In this document: piece after piece, positions 17,307 through 26,337 of the stretch | Position numbering within the stretch: position 1 is the stretch's first letter | Layout of the letters: each line of letters starts with the position of its first letter | Assembly (NCBI GenBank): GCA_964517135.1 | Contig: CAZFBA010000001.1 | Coordinates: 155,049-219,048 of the forward strand | From: CAZFBA01 sp964517135 | GTDB taxonomy: Bacteria > Cyanobacteriota > Vampirovibrionia > JBFMGH01 | Length of the DNA: 64,000 nt | Direction: 5' to 3' | Made by a program: the position numbers and the translations under genes | The notes under the pieces: model-generated | Told to the model about the DNA's origin: nothing | What the model saw: only the letters and a program-made list of their open reading frames with translations | The model's database searches: none

Positions 17307-17641
17307 ATTTACCTCGAGCATTTAAATTCAATCTGCATAAATTTTATATAATATCTGACATTTATTCAATTATAGTTAACTGAACAACAAAAAACACCCT
17401 GGAGAATTTTAGAATTGTTGAATTCTTTATGTCGTTAAGTATATCATTTCTTTGCAAAGAGCAGTATAGTTTAAGCATAACAAGTATAGGGTCTCTGAAT
17501 AGCCTGTATGTTATCAGATTCCAGAAATTGGTATCGTTTTTGCTGTAATCTGTAATTACGAAATTAATCAGAAATATATGTATTCTTACTAACAAAAAAA
17601 ACCGTATGATATACGGTTTAAAAGGTGTCTTACAATGAGAA
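17307..17641. other. Intergenic stretch between the triple-repeat and giant-protein genes
   Basis: 335 bases, AT-rich. Apart from the terminator at 17591-17619, nothing convincing is seen. A 77-codon minus-strand reading frame inside (17362-17595) has no ribosome site or recognisable motif and is not called. Confidence 0.5.
17591..17619 (-). terminator. Intrinsic terminator of the giant repeat protein gene
   Basis: Perfect 9-bp stem AAACCGTAT / ATACGGTTT with a three-base loop (17599-17619), followed on the minus strand by a run of seven T. It lies 23 bases beyond the stop codon of the gene ending at 17642. Confidence 0.8.
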
Positions 17642-20600
17642 CTATTTTAATAAGTTGAGTATTTCCTTAGAGTTGATAAAAAGCGCTTTAGAGAAGTCGT
17701 CTTCTCTTCTATCTGTTTGTCTTCTATCAGCAGCCTGCCTGCGATCCTGAGATGCTGTATCCTGGGCATTGCCGGTACGACGATCATCAAAGTTTCTTCT
17801 GTCGTTGCTTCTCTGATCTAATTTGACAAAGTTAACACCCAGTATATTCATAATCTGTTCTTCCTGACCGGCAAACTCTTTACCGAGTATAACAGGTACA
17901 GATGCAGAGCTAACAGTTTCTCTGGTAATCTCTTTTAATTCTTGCTTGCGGCTGGCAAGGTTTGAGTTGACCTCTTCAAAATCTACCTGCTTTTTAATAT
18001 CCTGTGAAAGCCCCTCAGGGCCGACAGCGGTATCATGATCTATAGATTCTACCTGGCCTTGAAGCTTAAACAGTTCTGATTCATCGTATGTGCTGTTTAT
18101 TTTCTTCTGTACATCCTTGATTTTGTTATCTGTTTTGCTAATTTCGTTTCTTTCAACCAGTTCTGCAAGGTTTGTCAGAAAACTTGAAAGAGAATTGATC
18201 TGGCTTATAGCATTATTATAGTTCTGTAATTCGGCTTCACTATGAGTTTTTTCAGTTGTGGCTGAGAATTCCGTACTTTCAGCACTTGCCTGCCTGTTCA
18301 TTGCATTAAACTGTTCTTCTAAAGCTTTTTCTTTCTGATAATTAGAGGTTTCTGCTACCTTTTCTGCTTCTGAAGAGGCAACCTCATTTTGTTGTTTAAC
18401 AGCAGAAATGTCTTTTTTCTCTGCTTTTTTAACAGCTTTAAGGATACTGTTTATCACTTTGGTTTCTCTGGCTTCATTTTGAGCTTTATCTGCTACTTCA
18501 GCAACCTGTTCTGTTTCTTTTTTGGATACATGTTCGTTTGTTATATCATTATTGGTATTCTTTTTTTCTGATTGCTGGTTATGTATTTCTTGTTTATTTG
18601 ATTTGATTTCAGAGGATTTTTCAGCTTCTTTGCCAGCAATTTTTTCAGCATGATTTTTGTTGTCAGACGGTTTTTGTGACTTATTATCTTTGGAATTGCT
18701 CTTATCACTGGATTCTGGCTTTACAGAAGAGGGAGCCGGTTTGTCATTTTGTTTTGGAGTGGTTTCCTTGGTGTGATTATGTTCTTTTGGCGTATCATTA
18801 GAAGGTTTTGATTCTTTTGTAGTTGGTTTTGATTCCTGTTTAACTTGTTCTGGCTTACTGGAAGATTGATTATTTTTTGAAGATTCTTTTTTATGAGTAT
18901 TTTCAGCTGTATTTGACGGATTGGTATTTTCAGGCTTACTTTTGCTATTAGTTATTTCTTTTGATTGTCCTTTGTTAGAAGCTTGATTGCTAACAGGCTT
19001 ATCCTGATCTGGCTTTTCAACAGGCTTATTTTGATCTGGCTTTTCAACAGGCTTATTTTGATCGGGCTTTTCAACAGGCTTATTCTGATCTGGCTTTTCA
19101 ACAGGTTTATCCTGATCTGGCTTTTCTACAGGCTTATCCTGATCGGGCTTTTCAACAGGCTTGTTTTGTTCTTCATTATTGTTTGCTTTATTTTCATTTT
19201 TAATTTTTATGTCTTCAGTATGTTCTTTATTTTCTTCAGTGTTGCTTTTACCTTCAGCACCTTTACCCTTATGGTTCTGGCCTTTTGCTTCGGAGGTTTT
19301 GTTTTCTGCTTGTTCTTTATTTTCTTCAGCTTTTTCCTCAGCTTTTTCTTTATTTACACTGGTTTTGGCTTCATTATTATCGCCTTGAGATTCGGAGGCT
19401 TTATTTTCTGCTTGTTCTTTATTATCTTCAGCTTTCTTTTCACTGGCTTTAGCTTCAGCTCCTTTGCCATTATTTTTATTGCCTTTTGTTTCAGAAGCTT
19501 TATTTTCTGATTTTTCTTTATTTTCTTCGGCTTTTTGTGTTTCTTTTTTGGGTTCAGTTTTTTTGCTTTCAGCCTCTTCTTTGGCTGCCTGTGCTTTGTT
19601 TTCGTTTTCCTGTTTTTGTGCTTCAGCTTTTTTCTTTGACTCGTTTTGCTGCTTTTCAATATCTTTTTTTATTTGATCGACTTTGAGATTTTCAATTTGC
19701 TGATTAATTTGTTGTTGTTGCATTTTAAGCAATTCCTGATTCATTTGAGAAATAGGATCTTTTTCAACTTCATTATTTGCTTTTTCTTCTTCTGCCTGTG
19801 CTTCAGAATCCATAATATCAACTGCTAAATCAGGATCATTCTTTGCTGCCTGTTCTTCTGCAAGGGCTTTAGATTCAGCATCAGGCATATTAGCCTCAAT
19901 AGCTGTATCTTTCAGTGCTTCTTCACCTTCTACAATAGGTTTTCCTTCTGCATCAAGCATTGCATTTTTCAGTGCTTCTTCACCTTCTACANNNNNNNNN
20001 NNNNNNNNNNNNNNNNNNNNNNNNNNNNNNNNNNNNNNNNNNNNNNNNNNNNNNNNNNNNNNNNNNNNNNNNNNNNNNNNNNNNNNNNNNNTTGCATTTT
20101 TCAGTGCTTCTTCACCTTCTACAATAGGTTTTCCTTCTGCATCAAGTATCTTACGGTCAAGAGCTGCATCTTTAAGTGCTTCTTCAGCTGTCTTTGTAGT
20201 GTTTCCACCAGTAGTTGTTTCACCGGTTGTTACCGGCTCTGTGAGTTCTTTATCAGGTATTCTTTCAACCTTTTCTCCCGGTCGTTCTACTTTGGTGCCA
20301 GGTTCAGTTGTTGTTTCAGATTCAGGAGCTGTTTTTGTAGTTGTTTCAGGTTCGGTAGTAGTTTCTTTTTTTGTATCTGGTGCTGTATCTTGTTTTGGTT
20401 CAGTAGTTTCGTTTTTTGGTTCAGCAGTTTCATTTTTTGGTTCAGCAGTCTCGTTTTTTGGTTCAGTAGTTTCGTTTTTAGTTTCTGAAGAATTGTCCTT
20501 TTTAGGTTCTGAAGTTTTATCCTGTTTTGATTCTGGGGGAGATTCTGTTTCTTTGTTATTTGAATTATCTTTTGATTCTGTTTTTGTTTCTTTATCAGCA

Positions 20601-21244
20601 TTATTATTTGAATCCTGAGCTTTTTCCTGCTCATTAGCGTTTTTTTGAGCATTTTCTTCTTTTTGGCTGGCATTATCGTGAGCTTTTTCCTGAGTTTTTT
20701 CAGAATCAGGAGCTTTGTTTTTCTCATCGCCAATTTCTTTTAGATTTTCTTTTATTGATTCTTCATTGCCTTTTTTGTTTTCAATGTTTTTATCAATGTT
20801 ATCTTGTTTATCTTTTGTCTTTGCAATTTTGTCTTCACGATTAAGGTTCTGATTAAGGGCATCTTCTTTGATTTCTTTCTGTTTTCTTTCTTGTTGCTCG
20901 GAAACATAAGCTATTTTAGTAGCTCTGCTGGCTTCTACTTCAGCAAGCCAGGTTTTTGTTTCGGCCTGTTTTGCTTCAGATTTTTTAACTATAGCTTCTT
21001 TGCTGGCAAATTCAGCCTGATGTTGAATGTTTAATACTTTTTCCATGGCATTGTAAGCATCAAACATTGCAAGCCATGCATCTCTTTTGGCAATGTCAGC
21101 TGTATACCTTGCCAGTTCAACACTTCTTTTAACCCAGTCTATACCCGTTAGTCTATTTTTTAAATCAGAATAACCCTGACCCAAATAGCTTTTATAGGTA
21201 TTCATGAGTTTGTTTTGACAGTTATCTAGACTACCAACAAACAT
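17642..21244 (-). CDS. Giant low-complexity repeat protein (interrupted by an assembly gap)
   Basis: About 1200 residues as assembled. The first 130 residues form a helical, aromatic-containing domain; the centre is almost wholly Lys/Glu/Asn/Gln/Thr/Pro with several tandem repeats (EPKNET units near 20390-20480, a 19-residue DAEGKPIVEGEEALKNA unit, and six 9-residue KPVEKPDQ[DN] units); the last 350 residues return to coiled-coil character and end with a DRR-rich stretch (about 1140-1185). No signal peptide, membrane segment or LPXTG-type anchor is seen. A structural, cytoskeletal or surface-tether role is possible but not shown. The 100 N in 19992-20091 make the length uncertain, though both flanks read in the same frame. 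A terminator follows. Confidence 0.65.
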   Translation of the reverse strand: MFVGSLDNCQNKLMNTYKSYLGQGYSDLKNRLTGIDWVKRSVELARYTADIAKRDAWLAMFDAYNAMEKVLNIQHQAEFASKEAIVKKSEAKQAETKTWLAEVEASRATKIAYVSEQQERKQKEIKEDALNQNLNREDKIAKTKDKQDNIDKNIENKKGNEESIKENLKEIGDEKNKAPDSEKTQEKAHDNASQKEENAQKNANEQEKAQDSNNNADKETKTESKDNSNNKETESPPESKQDKTSEPKKDNSSETKNETTEPKNETAEPKNETAEPKNETTEPKQDTAPDTKKETTTEPETTTKTAPESETTTEPGTKVERPGEKVERIPDKELTEPVTTGETTTGGNTTKTAEEALKDAALDRKILDAEGKPIVEGEEALKNAXXXXXXXXXXXXXXXXXXXXXXXXXXXXXXXXXXVEGEEALKNAMLDAEGKPIVEGEEALKDTAIEANMPDAESKALAEEQAAKNDPDLAVDIMDSEAQAEEEKANNEVEKDPISQMNQELLKMQQQQINQQIENLKVDQIKKDIEKQQNESKKKAEAQKQENENKAQAAKEEAESKKTEPKKETQKAEENKEKSENKASETKGNKNNGKGAEAKASEKKAEDNKEQAENKASESQGDNNEAKTSVNKEKAEEKAEENKEQAENKTSEAKGQNHKGKGAEGKSNTEENKEHTEDIKIKNENKANNNEEQNKPVEKPDQDKPVEKPDQDKPVEKPDQNKPVEKPDQNKPVEKPDQNKPVEKPDQDKPVSNQASNKGQSKEITNSKSKPENTNPSNTAENTHKKESSKNNQSSSKPEQVKQESKPTTKESKPSNDTPKEHNHTKETTPKQNDKPAPSSVKPESSDKSNSKDNKSQKPSDNKNHAEKIAGKEAEKSSEIKSNKQEIHNQQSEKKNTNNDITNEHVSKKETEQVAEVADKAQNEARETKVINSILKAVKKAEKKDISAVKQQNEVASSEAEKVAETSNYQKEKALEEQFNAMNRQASAESTEFSATTEKTHSEAELQNYNNAISQINSLSSFLTNLAELVERNEISKTDNKIKDVQKKINSTYDESELFKLQGQVESIDHDTAVGPEGLSQDIKKQVDFEEVNSNLASRKQELKEITRETVSSASVPVILGKEFAGQEEQIMNILGVNFVKLDQRSNDRRNFDDRRTGNAQDTASQDRRQAADRRQTDRREDDFSKALFINSKEILNLLK
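18994..19155 (-). repeat. Six tandem 27-bp units (KPVEKPDQ repeats)
   Basis: Six consecutive 27-base units starting at 18994, 19021, 19048, 19075, 19102 and 19129, each encoding the nine-residue KPVEKPDQ-D/N unit. Only one to three base differences between neighbours, so recent expansion or contraction is likely. Confidence 0.85.
19911..20156 (-). repeat. 57-bp tandem repeats flanking the assembly gap
   Basis: A 57-base unit begins at 19911 and repeats at 19968; a further copy begins at 20100 beyond the gap. It encodes the 19-residue MLDAEGKPIVEGEEALKNA unit. Copies are almost identical, which explains the failed assembly between them. Confidence 0.85.
19992..20091. other. Assembly gap of exactly 100 N
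   Basis: A placeholder run of 100 N inside the 57-bp repeat array. The repeat phase on the two sides differs by 132 bases, which is not a multiple of 57, so 100 is not the true length: the real gap should be 25 plus a multiple of 57 bases if the array is regular. Confidence 0.98.
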
Positions 21245-21798
21245 GAATAAATCTCTTTACTCTCTCTTATCTCTTACCTTACAGTTATCCCTTCTTATAA
21301 ATATAAAAACAATCAATAGGTACGAATTGTTATATTTTGGTCATATCTGAATATAATATTTCAACAATTTCAGTGGAGATGTTTTATATACCCAAAAAGT
21401 ATGTATGATGTATGTATATGAATAATAAATAAGTCATAAAATACATAACAATTGTAATTTACATTTGTAACACTTTAGCTTAACATTTGTTACAAACTAT
21501 ATTGGGTTTTGCAACCCGCTTGTTACTGAAAAATAACGTCATAAAGGCTTATATAGATATTGGCATAACTTTATAATGCAGCTTTGCTCTTTAAACGTGT
21601 CTTTTGTTCGGTTTTTTGCCCTGTGTAAAAGCGTATCTGGTGCTATTAATACACTCTGAATGTATAGATTATCTGCTTTGTATTGTTTGAATGGTTTATA
21701 AATTCTTGCAGAATAATAAATTTACACCGGTAAGTCCGAAATTAACAGTTCGTTGTTCTATTTATTTGTATAGTATTTTTTATGGACAGAAGCAGTAT
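21245..21798. other. 554-bp intergenic region, nothing recognised
   Basis: AT-rich spacer between the divergent-looking start of the giant gene and the end of mrnC. A small GGGTT-TTGC-AACCC hairpin near 21508 and several TATAAT-like words are present, but no ORF, tRNA or clear terminator. Confidence 0.4.
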
Positions 21799-22221
21799 TC
21801 AGGTTTTCTCTGAAAGCTTTTCAGCGATATAGTTATCAATATGAGAAAAAATTTCTTTAAGTCTTTTCTGATCAGTAAGATAGAGGTATCCTATCAGTGC
21901 TTCAAATGCTGTTGAAAGTCTGTGTATGCTCTGGTCTCTGCGTTTAGATGATGTTAAAGATAAATTACGACCACGTCTAACTATTTCTTCTTCTTTTTCA
22001 GTTAATACAGGTTTTAGATGTTCCAGCAGTTCTACGTGGAACTGTGCCCGAACCATTGATGTAGTCAAATCGTGCAGTTTGTCAATTTTTGTCGTATAAA
22101 AAACCAGCTTTTGTCTTATATACACTTCATAGACAGCATCACCCAGGTGGGCGAGTGACTTTAGAGATAGTGAATCAACTTCACTGATATTATTCTTCAA
22201 GCTCCCAGGTAGTGGTTCCAT
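21799..22221 (-). CDS. mrnC: Mini-ribonuclease III
   Basis: 140 residues, an RNase III catalytic domain without the dsRNA-binding domain. Seen: LAHLGDAVYEVYIR (catalytic D28, E32), the RRGRN basic segment and FEALIGYLYL with the second acidic site. In Firmicutes and cyanobacteria Mini-III trims 23S rRNA ends. It overlaps the 3' end of cysS by 32 bases, the common cysS-mrnC arrangement, which strengthens the assignment. No clear terminator follows. Confidence 0.92.
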   Translation of the reverse strand: MEPLPGSLKNNISEVDSLSLKSLAHLGDAVYEVYIRQKLVFYTTKIDKLHDLTTSMVRAQFHVELLEHLKPVLTEKEEEIVRRGRNLSLTSSKRRDQSIHRLSTAFEALIGYLYLTDQKRLKEIFSHIDNYIAEKLSEKT

Positions 22222-23773
22222 CTTTGTTGTCTTTTACTGTAATTGTTAATTCTTTCAGGCGGTCTCTTATGGTATCTGCAAGTGCCCAGTTTTTATCTTT
22301 TCTGGCTGTTGCACGAATGTCTATAATCAGATTCATCAACCCTGAAGTCAAGTCTTCATCAGCCCGGGATGACGGTTCTTTAATGGTAAAATCAAACCCC
22401 AGTATTGCTGCCAGCTTTTCAAGAATAATAGATTCAAGTGTCATAAGGTTAAGAATATCAATATTCAGTTTTTTGCCTTCTTCAATAGAAGTTTTATTGC
22501 GTTGAACCATCGAAGCTATGCTAAACAGAATTGCCAGTGCTTTTGAGGTATTGAAATCGTTGTCCATGGCATTGATGAATTCTTTAATACGCCATATAAG
22601 TGATGTAAATTCAGACTTTGCCCATGGAGATGTAGCACACAATTCATCTGAGCAGAACATTTTAGCTATTTCAGAAAAATCATCCTTTATAGAATCAGGT
22701 ATATCAGATACTACCATCTTTGATAGTATCTCACTGGCAACTTTTTCAGCGTTTTCTCTTTTGATTTGATTTTCTGTTAGCAGATATCCAGAAGACTGAA
22801 AAGCATTTTTAAGCCTTTTGATACCTTTTTTGGCTGAATCAAGGGCATCTTCTCTAAAGTCTACAGGCATTCTATAGTGATTAGTAAGTATAAACAGCCT
22901 GATTGTATTATTATCATAGTATCTGGCCAGGTCTTTAATGGTTTTAAAGTTATCCAGAGATTTAGACATTTTCTCTGAATCGACATTTACAAAGCCATTA
23001 TGCATCCAATACTTAACGAATATCTTGCCGGTAAGGCATTCAGCCTGAGCTCTTTCGTTTTCGTGGTGCGGAAAAGCAAGGTCATAGCCGCCAGCGTGAA
23101 TGTCGATGCTATCACCCAATAACTTAAAGATCATCGCACAGCACTCAGTATGCCAGCCAGGCCGTCCTTTACCCCACGGGCTATCCCAGGTTATCTCATC
23201 ATTTGCTTCAACAGATTTCCAGAGAGCAAAGTCCAGCGGGTTTTCTTTGCGGCTATCTGTTTCAACACGGGCTCCACTCATAAGGTCTTCAAGCTTCTGG
23301 TGGCTCAATTCGCCATACTTTTTGTAGCTGGCGACTCTGAAGAAAACATCTCCGTTATTAACGTATGCATGGCCTTTTTCAATAAGTCTTTCTGTAATAT
23401 TTATCATCTCCTGAATATATTCAGTGGCTTTAGGCTCGTGGTCTGGTTTTCTTACATTTATTATTTTCATGTCTTCTTCAAAAGAAGCGATATACTGATT
23501 TGCTATCTCTTCAGGGCTTGATTTAAGTTTTTTAGCCTTGTTTATAATCTTGTCATCCACGTCGGTAATGTTTCTAACGTAGGTCAGATCGTATCCTTTA
23601 AAGTGTAAATAGTTTGTTATAACATCCCATATGATGTAACATCTTGCATGGCCGAGATGTGCGTTATCATAAACAGTCGGACCACATACATAGATCTTAA
23701 CTTTGTTTTCTTCGAGGGGTATAAAATCTTCTAATTGTCTTGAAAAGGTATTGTATATCTTAAGTTGAGGCAT
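22190..23773 (-). CDS. cysS: Cysteinyl-tRNA synthetase
   Basis: Class I synthetase charging tRNA-Cys. Seen: the zinc ligand C30 in YVCGPTVYD, the HIGH-type motif H39-L-G-H42, WHTECCAM and HHENERAQ (zinc and active site), KMSKSLDN, and a C-terminal helical domain. At 527 residues it is some 50 longer than most bacterial CysRS; extra sequence lies after the catalytic domain (about residues 340-375). It is followed by and overlaps mrnC. A promoter-like pair sits just upstream. Confidence 0.96.
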   Translation of the reverse strand: MPQLKIYNTFSRQLEDFIPLEENKVKIYVCGPTVYDNAHLGHARCYIIWDVITNYLHFKGYDLTYVRNITDVDDKIINKAKKLKSSPEEIANQYIASFEEDMKIINVRKPDHEPKATEYIQEMINITERLIEKGHAYVNNGDVFFRVASYKKYGELSHQKLEDLMSGARVETDSRKENPLDFALWKSVEANDEITWDSPWGKGRPGWHTECCAMIFKLLGDSIDIHAGGYDLAFPHHENERAQAECLTGKIFVKYWMHNGFVNVDSEKMSKSLDNFKTIKDLARYYDNNTIRLFILTNHYRMPVDFREDALDSAKKGIKRLKNAFQSSGYLLTENQIKRENAEKVASEILSKMVVSDIPDSIKDDFSEIAKMFCSDELCATSPWAKSEFTSLIWRIKEFINAMDNDFNTSKALAILFSIASMVQRNKTSIEEGKKLNIDILNLMTLESIILEKLAAILGFDFTIKEPSSRADEDLTSGLMNLIIDIRATARKDKNWALADTIRDRLKELTITVKDNKDGTTTWELEE

Positions 23774-23811
23774 AATTTATGAAATTTCTTTAACTGGCTA
23801 ACACATTTTTC

Positions 23812-23841
23812 ATTATAGTATTGATGGATTTAAAAAATCAA
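23812..23841 (-). promoter_or_regulatory. Putative promoter of cysS-mrnC
   Basis: On the minus strand: TTGATT (23841-23836), an 18-base spacer, TATAAT (23817-23812), 38 bases before the cysS ATG. Confidence 0.5.
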
Positions 23842-23879
23842 AGGCTCTGATCAATATCTTTATTAAATATCAATTTAAA

Positions 23880-23903
23880 GACTAGTGCATAACTATAACA
23901 ATC
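23880..23903 (-). repeat. Solo end of the MITE-like element
   Basis: 24 bases starting GACTAGTGCATAACTATAAC match the reverse complement of the right terminus of the element at 24981-25217. Only one end is present. Confidence 0.5.
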
Positions 23904-24009
23904 AATGCCCAACCGCTCTAAACCTTTCTTATCAGTGGAGAGGAGGTTATAACTCTTTGTTTATTATTATAATATACTATACGATATTAAAGAATTAAAC
24001 AATTGCTCT

Positions 24010-24909
24010 CTATTTCATGAAATCTGATAGCTTATTACGTTTATTATATTGTAATTTAGAGACAAAATAATCTGAATTTCGATTTATAGCTTGATTGAGC
24101 TGCTTTTTTAGCGGGTTCCATATTTCAGGATACAATAGATATGAATTTTCATTCATGAAAAACTTTCTTATTTCAGTAGGAAATATTACTGCATCGTTGT
24201 ATGTAGCTGAGATATAACGTGCCATACCGCCTCTTCCGCCAAATACGTCGTTTTCTCTGACCTTTCCGGAAATATTCTTTATATTTATCTTGTTGAGTTC
24301 TTTAAGCCAGTTGTCAATTATATAGCGGTATTTCAGGTGATTGAGCGTCATAGTACCCAGGTTAAAAGCTGGCAGATCTCTGTTTTGCCTTTCAGGATAG
24401 CTGGCATTAAAAGAATGAAAATCATATATTATGCATCCGCCATAATGTTCAATGATACTGGTAATGATGAGGTCAATGTAATCATAAAACTCTTTATATA
24501 GCTTAAGAATAGAGTTTCGTTCGATCTGTGTTAGAAGTGTTTTAAATACCTGAATATCCCAGCTGTCTTCTTTATTAAGATATATTGCCTTTTCAGCAGG
24601 TCTGTTAGTATCAAACATGTATCTTGAATAGGTTGCAAAGATAGTTACTGGCTGGCAATCAAAGAGTTCGTCTACATACAGATCTTCTTCGTAGTGTCTT
24701 TGTTGTTTTGTGATGGCCATTTTTTCTGCTATAGATTCTTCTATATAAGTTCCTGAGTGCTGACAGAGAATTATCCAGGGTATCAAACGTGTTATTTTTA
24801 TTCTTGCACTGCCTCTTTGAGATAGCCCATCAATAACTTCTCCTTTATCAAGAGCACTTTGAAACTCTTCAGGACTGTATTTCTTTAAATTATTATTAAA
24901 ATCAACCAT
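24010..24909 (-). CDS. N-formylglutamate amidohydrolase family protein
   Basis: 299 residues. The family pattern is visible in order: C-Q-H-S-G-T (the first zinc-site motif, usually PHSG), DLYVDELFD, FDTNRP and YDFHSF. These are the hallmark positions of the FGase/HutG family, which releases formate from N-formylglutamate; several members act on other N-acyl amino acids. No histidine-degradation genes are nearby, so the substrate is open. The first motif has Cys-Gln in place of the usual residues before His, so some divergence is likely. Monocistronic; flanked by spacers that contain repeats. Confidence 0.7.
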   Translation of the reverse strand: MVDFNNNLKKYSPEEFQSALDKGEVIDGLSQRGSARIKITRLIPWIILCQHSGTYIEESIAEKMAITKQQRHYEEDLYVDELFDCQPVTIFATYSRYMFDTNRPAEKAIYLNKEDSWDIQVFKTLLTQIERNSILKLYKEFYDYIDLIITSIIEHYGGCIIYDFHSFNASYPERQNRDLPAFNLGTMTLNHLKYRYIIDNWLKELNKINIKNISGKVRENDVFGGRGGMARYISATYNDAVIFPTEIRKFFMNENSYLLYPEIWNPLKKQLNQAINRNSDYFVSKLQYNKRNKLSDFMK

Positions 24910-24980
24910 ATTACCCTACCATTCTCTATTTTAGCACTTTCTGTCAGTAGCAAAAAATATATTTATTGACTTTTAAATAT

Positions 24981-25217
24981 CAGTGCATAACTTAAAAATT
25001 TTTCGATTTTCAAAACCCAGATCCCGCCTACCCTAAAGGAAGGCATGGGGTCTCTTCTTTTTGAAAAAAGAAGCAAAAACTTTTCACAACTGGCTTGCTG
25101 ACTTCGTATACGTGCTTTGAAAACCCGGGCCAATCGACATGTTCAACCCATATCTTCACTTTTAAAATTTTTGAAAATCGAAAACATAAAATTTATTGTT
25201 ATAGTTATGCCTTAGTC
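24981..25217. mobile_element. MITE-like element, copy A
   Basis: A 237-base non-coding element. The left end (CAGTGCATAACTT, then TTTTCGATTTTCAAAA) is the imperfect inverse of the right end (TTTTGAAAATCGAAAA, ending GTTATGCCTTAGTC). Between them is a GC-richer core containing CCTAAAGGAAGGCATGGGG. It shares both ends and core with 52611-52805. No transposase is encoded, so it would have to be mobilised in trans. Its two arms could fold into one long hairpin. Confidence 0.7.
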
Positions 25218-25509
25218 TTTTTTAATGAATGAAATTTTTTGATTTATAAATCAAAATTGAAGTAGGTAAACCGGTATATTGATTTTAAATTTATGCTAGC
25301 AGATAAAACGCTTTTCAAGCAGCAATTTTAGTTTATTGTGTTTTTTGAAAACCTTATTACAAAACGGTATTACCCGGGAATTTTCAGAAAATATCTTTCA
25401 AATAGATGTTATAAGAATATTTAACCCTGTTTGATTTTTTTCTCGTTTTGACTATATTATTAAGTGTATTTTTAATTAAATATTCTTGTGTTTACATCAG
25501 GAGGTAGAA

Positions 25510-25689
25510 ATGAAGGTAAAAATAGTTGAAGGTTGTATTGCTTGTGGCGCTTGCGAATCAATCTGTGAAGAAGTATTTTCAGTTGAAGATACAGTAATTG
25601 TCAATGAGGCAAATATTGCCGGTAATGAGGATGCAGTAAAAGAAGCAGCTGAATCATGCCCGGTTGACGTTATTGTCATTGAAGAGTAA
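25510..25689 (+). CDS. Small [4Fe-4S] ferredoxin
   Basis: 59 residues with one cluster motif, C-I-A-C-G-A-C-E-S-I-C near the N terminus and the distal C-P in ESCPVDVI, as in single-cluster 4Fe-4S ferredoxins (Thermotoga/Desulfovibrio type). Low-potential electron carrier in the cytoplasm; its partner is not visible. The start is ATG 25510 because AGGAGG lies 6 bases before it; a longer reading from 25486 is rejected. A strong terminator follows, so it is a single-gene transcript. It could in principle serve the molybdenum hydroxylase elsewhere in the window, but nothing links them. Confidence 0.92.
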   Translation: MKVKIVEGCIACGACESICEEVFSVEDTVIVNEANIAGNEDAVKEAAESCPVDVIVIEE

Positions 25690-25713
25690 ATACTGAAAAA
25701 TATACTTTTTATC

Positions 25714-25748
25714 AACTGGCACTGTATATACATGGTGCCAGTTTTGTA
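25714..25748 (+). terminator. Terminator of the ferredoxin gene
   Basis: 9-bp perfect stem AACTGGCAC (25714-25722) / GTGCCAGTT (25735-25743), loop of 12, then TTG and T-rich sequence; 25 bases past the stop. Confidence 0.8.
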
Positions 25749-25786
25749 TTAGCCCAAAAATTAACAGCACATTTTTTCAGTCAGGA

Positions 25787-26115
25787 TAATTACTGGAATC
25801 TCTGATTATTGATTTCAGCAAAAACAGGGATTGAATCTGATATCAAGCCGCAATCGACAGGCCATAAAAGTCTTTGCGAGCGAAGCGAAGGATCTATCAA
25901 ATATTTATTCTGGATTGTCAAGTTGGGCTAAAAGCTATCCTCGCAATGATAATAGTTTATTGAATGCCTGAATTAGCCTTAAATAAAACTCTCACAGGAG
26001 CGAACTAAGTTCGCTCCTGTAGTTATTAGCCTCTTTAGAGCTTTTGTTTTATTCTGAGCACAGCGAAGGACCTGTTTAGGAGAGATTTTTTGGGCTTAGA
26101 CCCCAGGGTGACTAA
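25787..26115. repeat. Cluster of REP-like palindromes
   Basis: Part of a 648-base gene-free interval. It holds a GCGAGCGAAGCGAAGGATCT segment with an imperfect partner (CTATCCTCGCAATGAT) some 60 bases on, a near-perfect 27-base palindrome (25994-26020, arms of 13: ACAGGAGCGAACT and its inverse), and a TTCTGAGCACAGCGAAGGAC segment with CCAGGGTGAC near 26100. Such GAGCGAAGCGAAGG repeats are common dispersed elements in bacterial genomes. The opening part (25787-25880) resembles 30600-30745. Confidence 0.6.
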
Positions 26116-26337
26116 TAAAAACTATATTTTTGAATCGCTCAGACTGGATCAGAGTTAGGCTTGCCGGACAGATGATTCTCATCCCTGTCAAAGTCAGGTT
26201 TATTACCCACAAAAAAAGAGCATTAACCCTTACATCACCAGTGGGGCAGTGACAGCGGATTTAAACATGCTCCTAATGAAATTATCTTCAGATTAAGATT
26301 ATAAAATTTAATTCTTTCGTAAAGCTAAATCAAATAT

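Noticed and set aside
17362..17595. 77-codon minus-strand ORF
   Set aside because: No ribosome site, no motif, overlaps the terminator region.
18965..19510. Long plus-strand reading frame opposite the giant repeat protein (also 20199-20618 and others)
   Set aside because: Antisense to tandem repeats; low-complexity translation caused by the repeat codons, no ribosome site or homology.
18994..20156. Regularly spaced repeats as a possible CRISPR array
   Set aside because: 27- and 57-bp units are contiguous with no unique spacers and keep a reading frame; they encode protein repeats.
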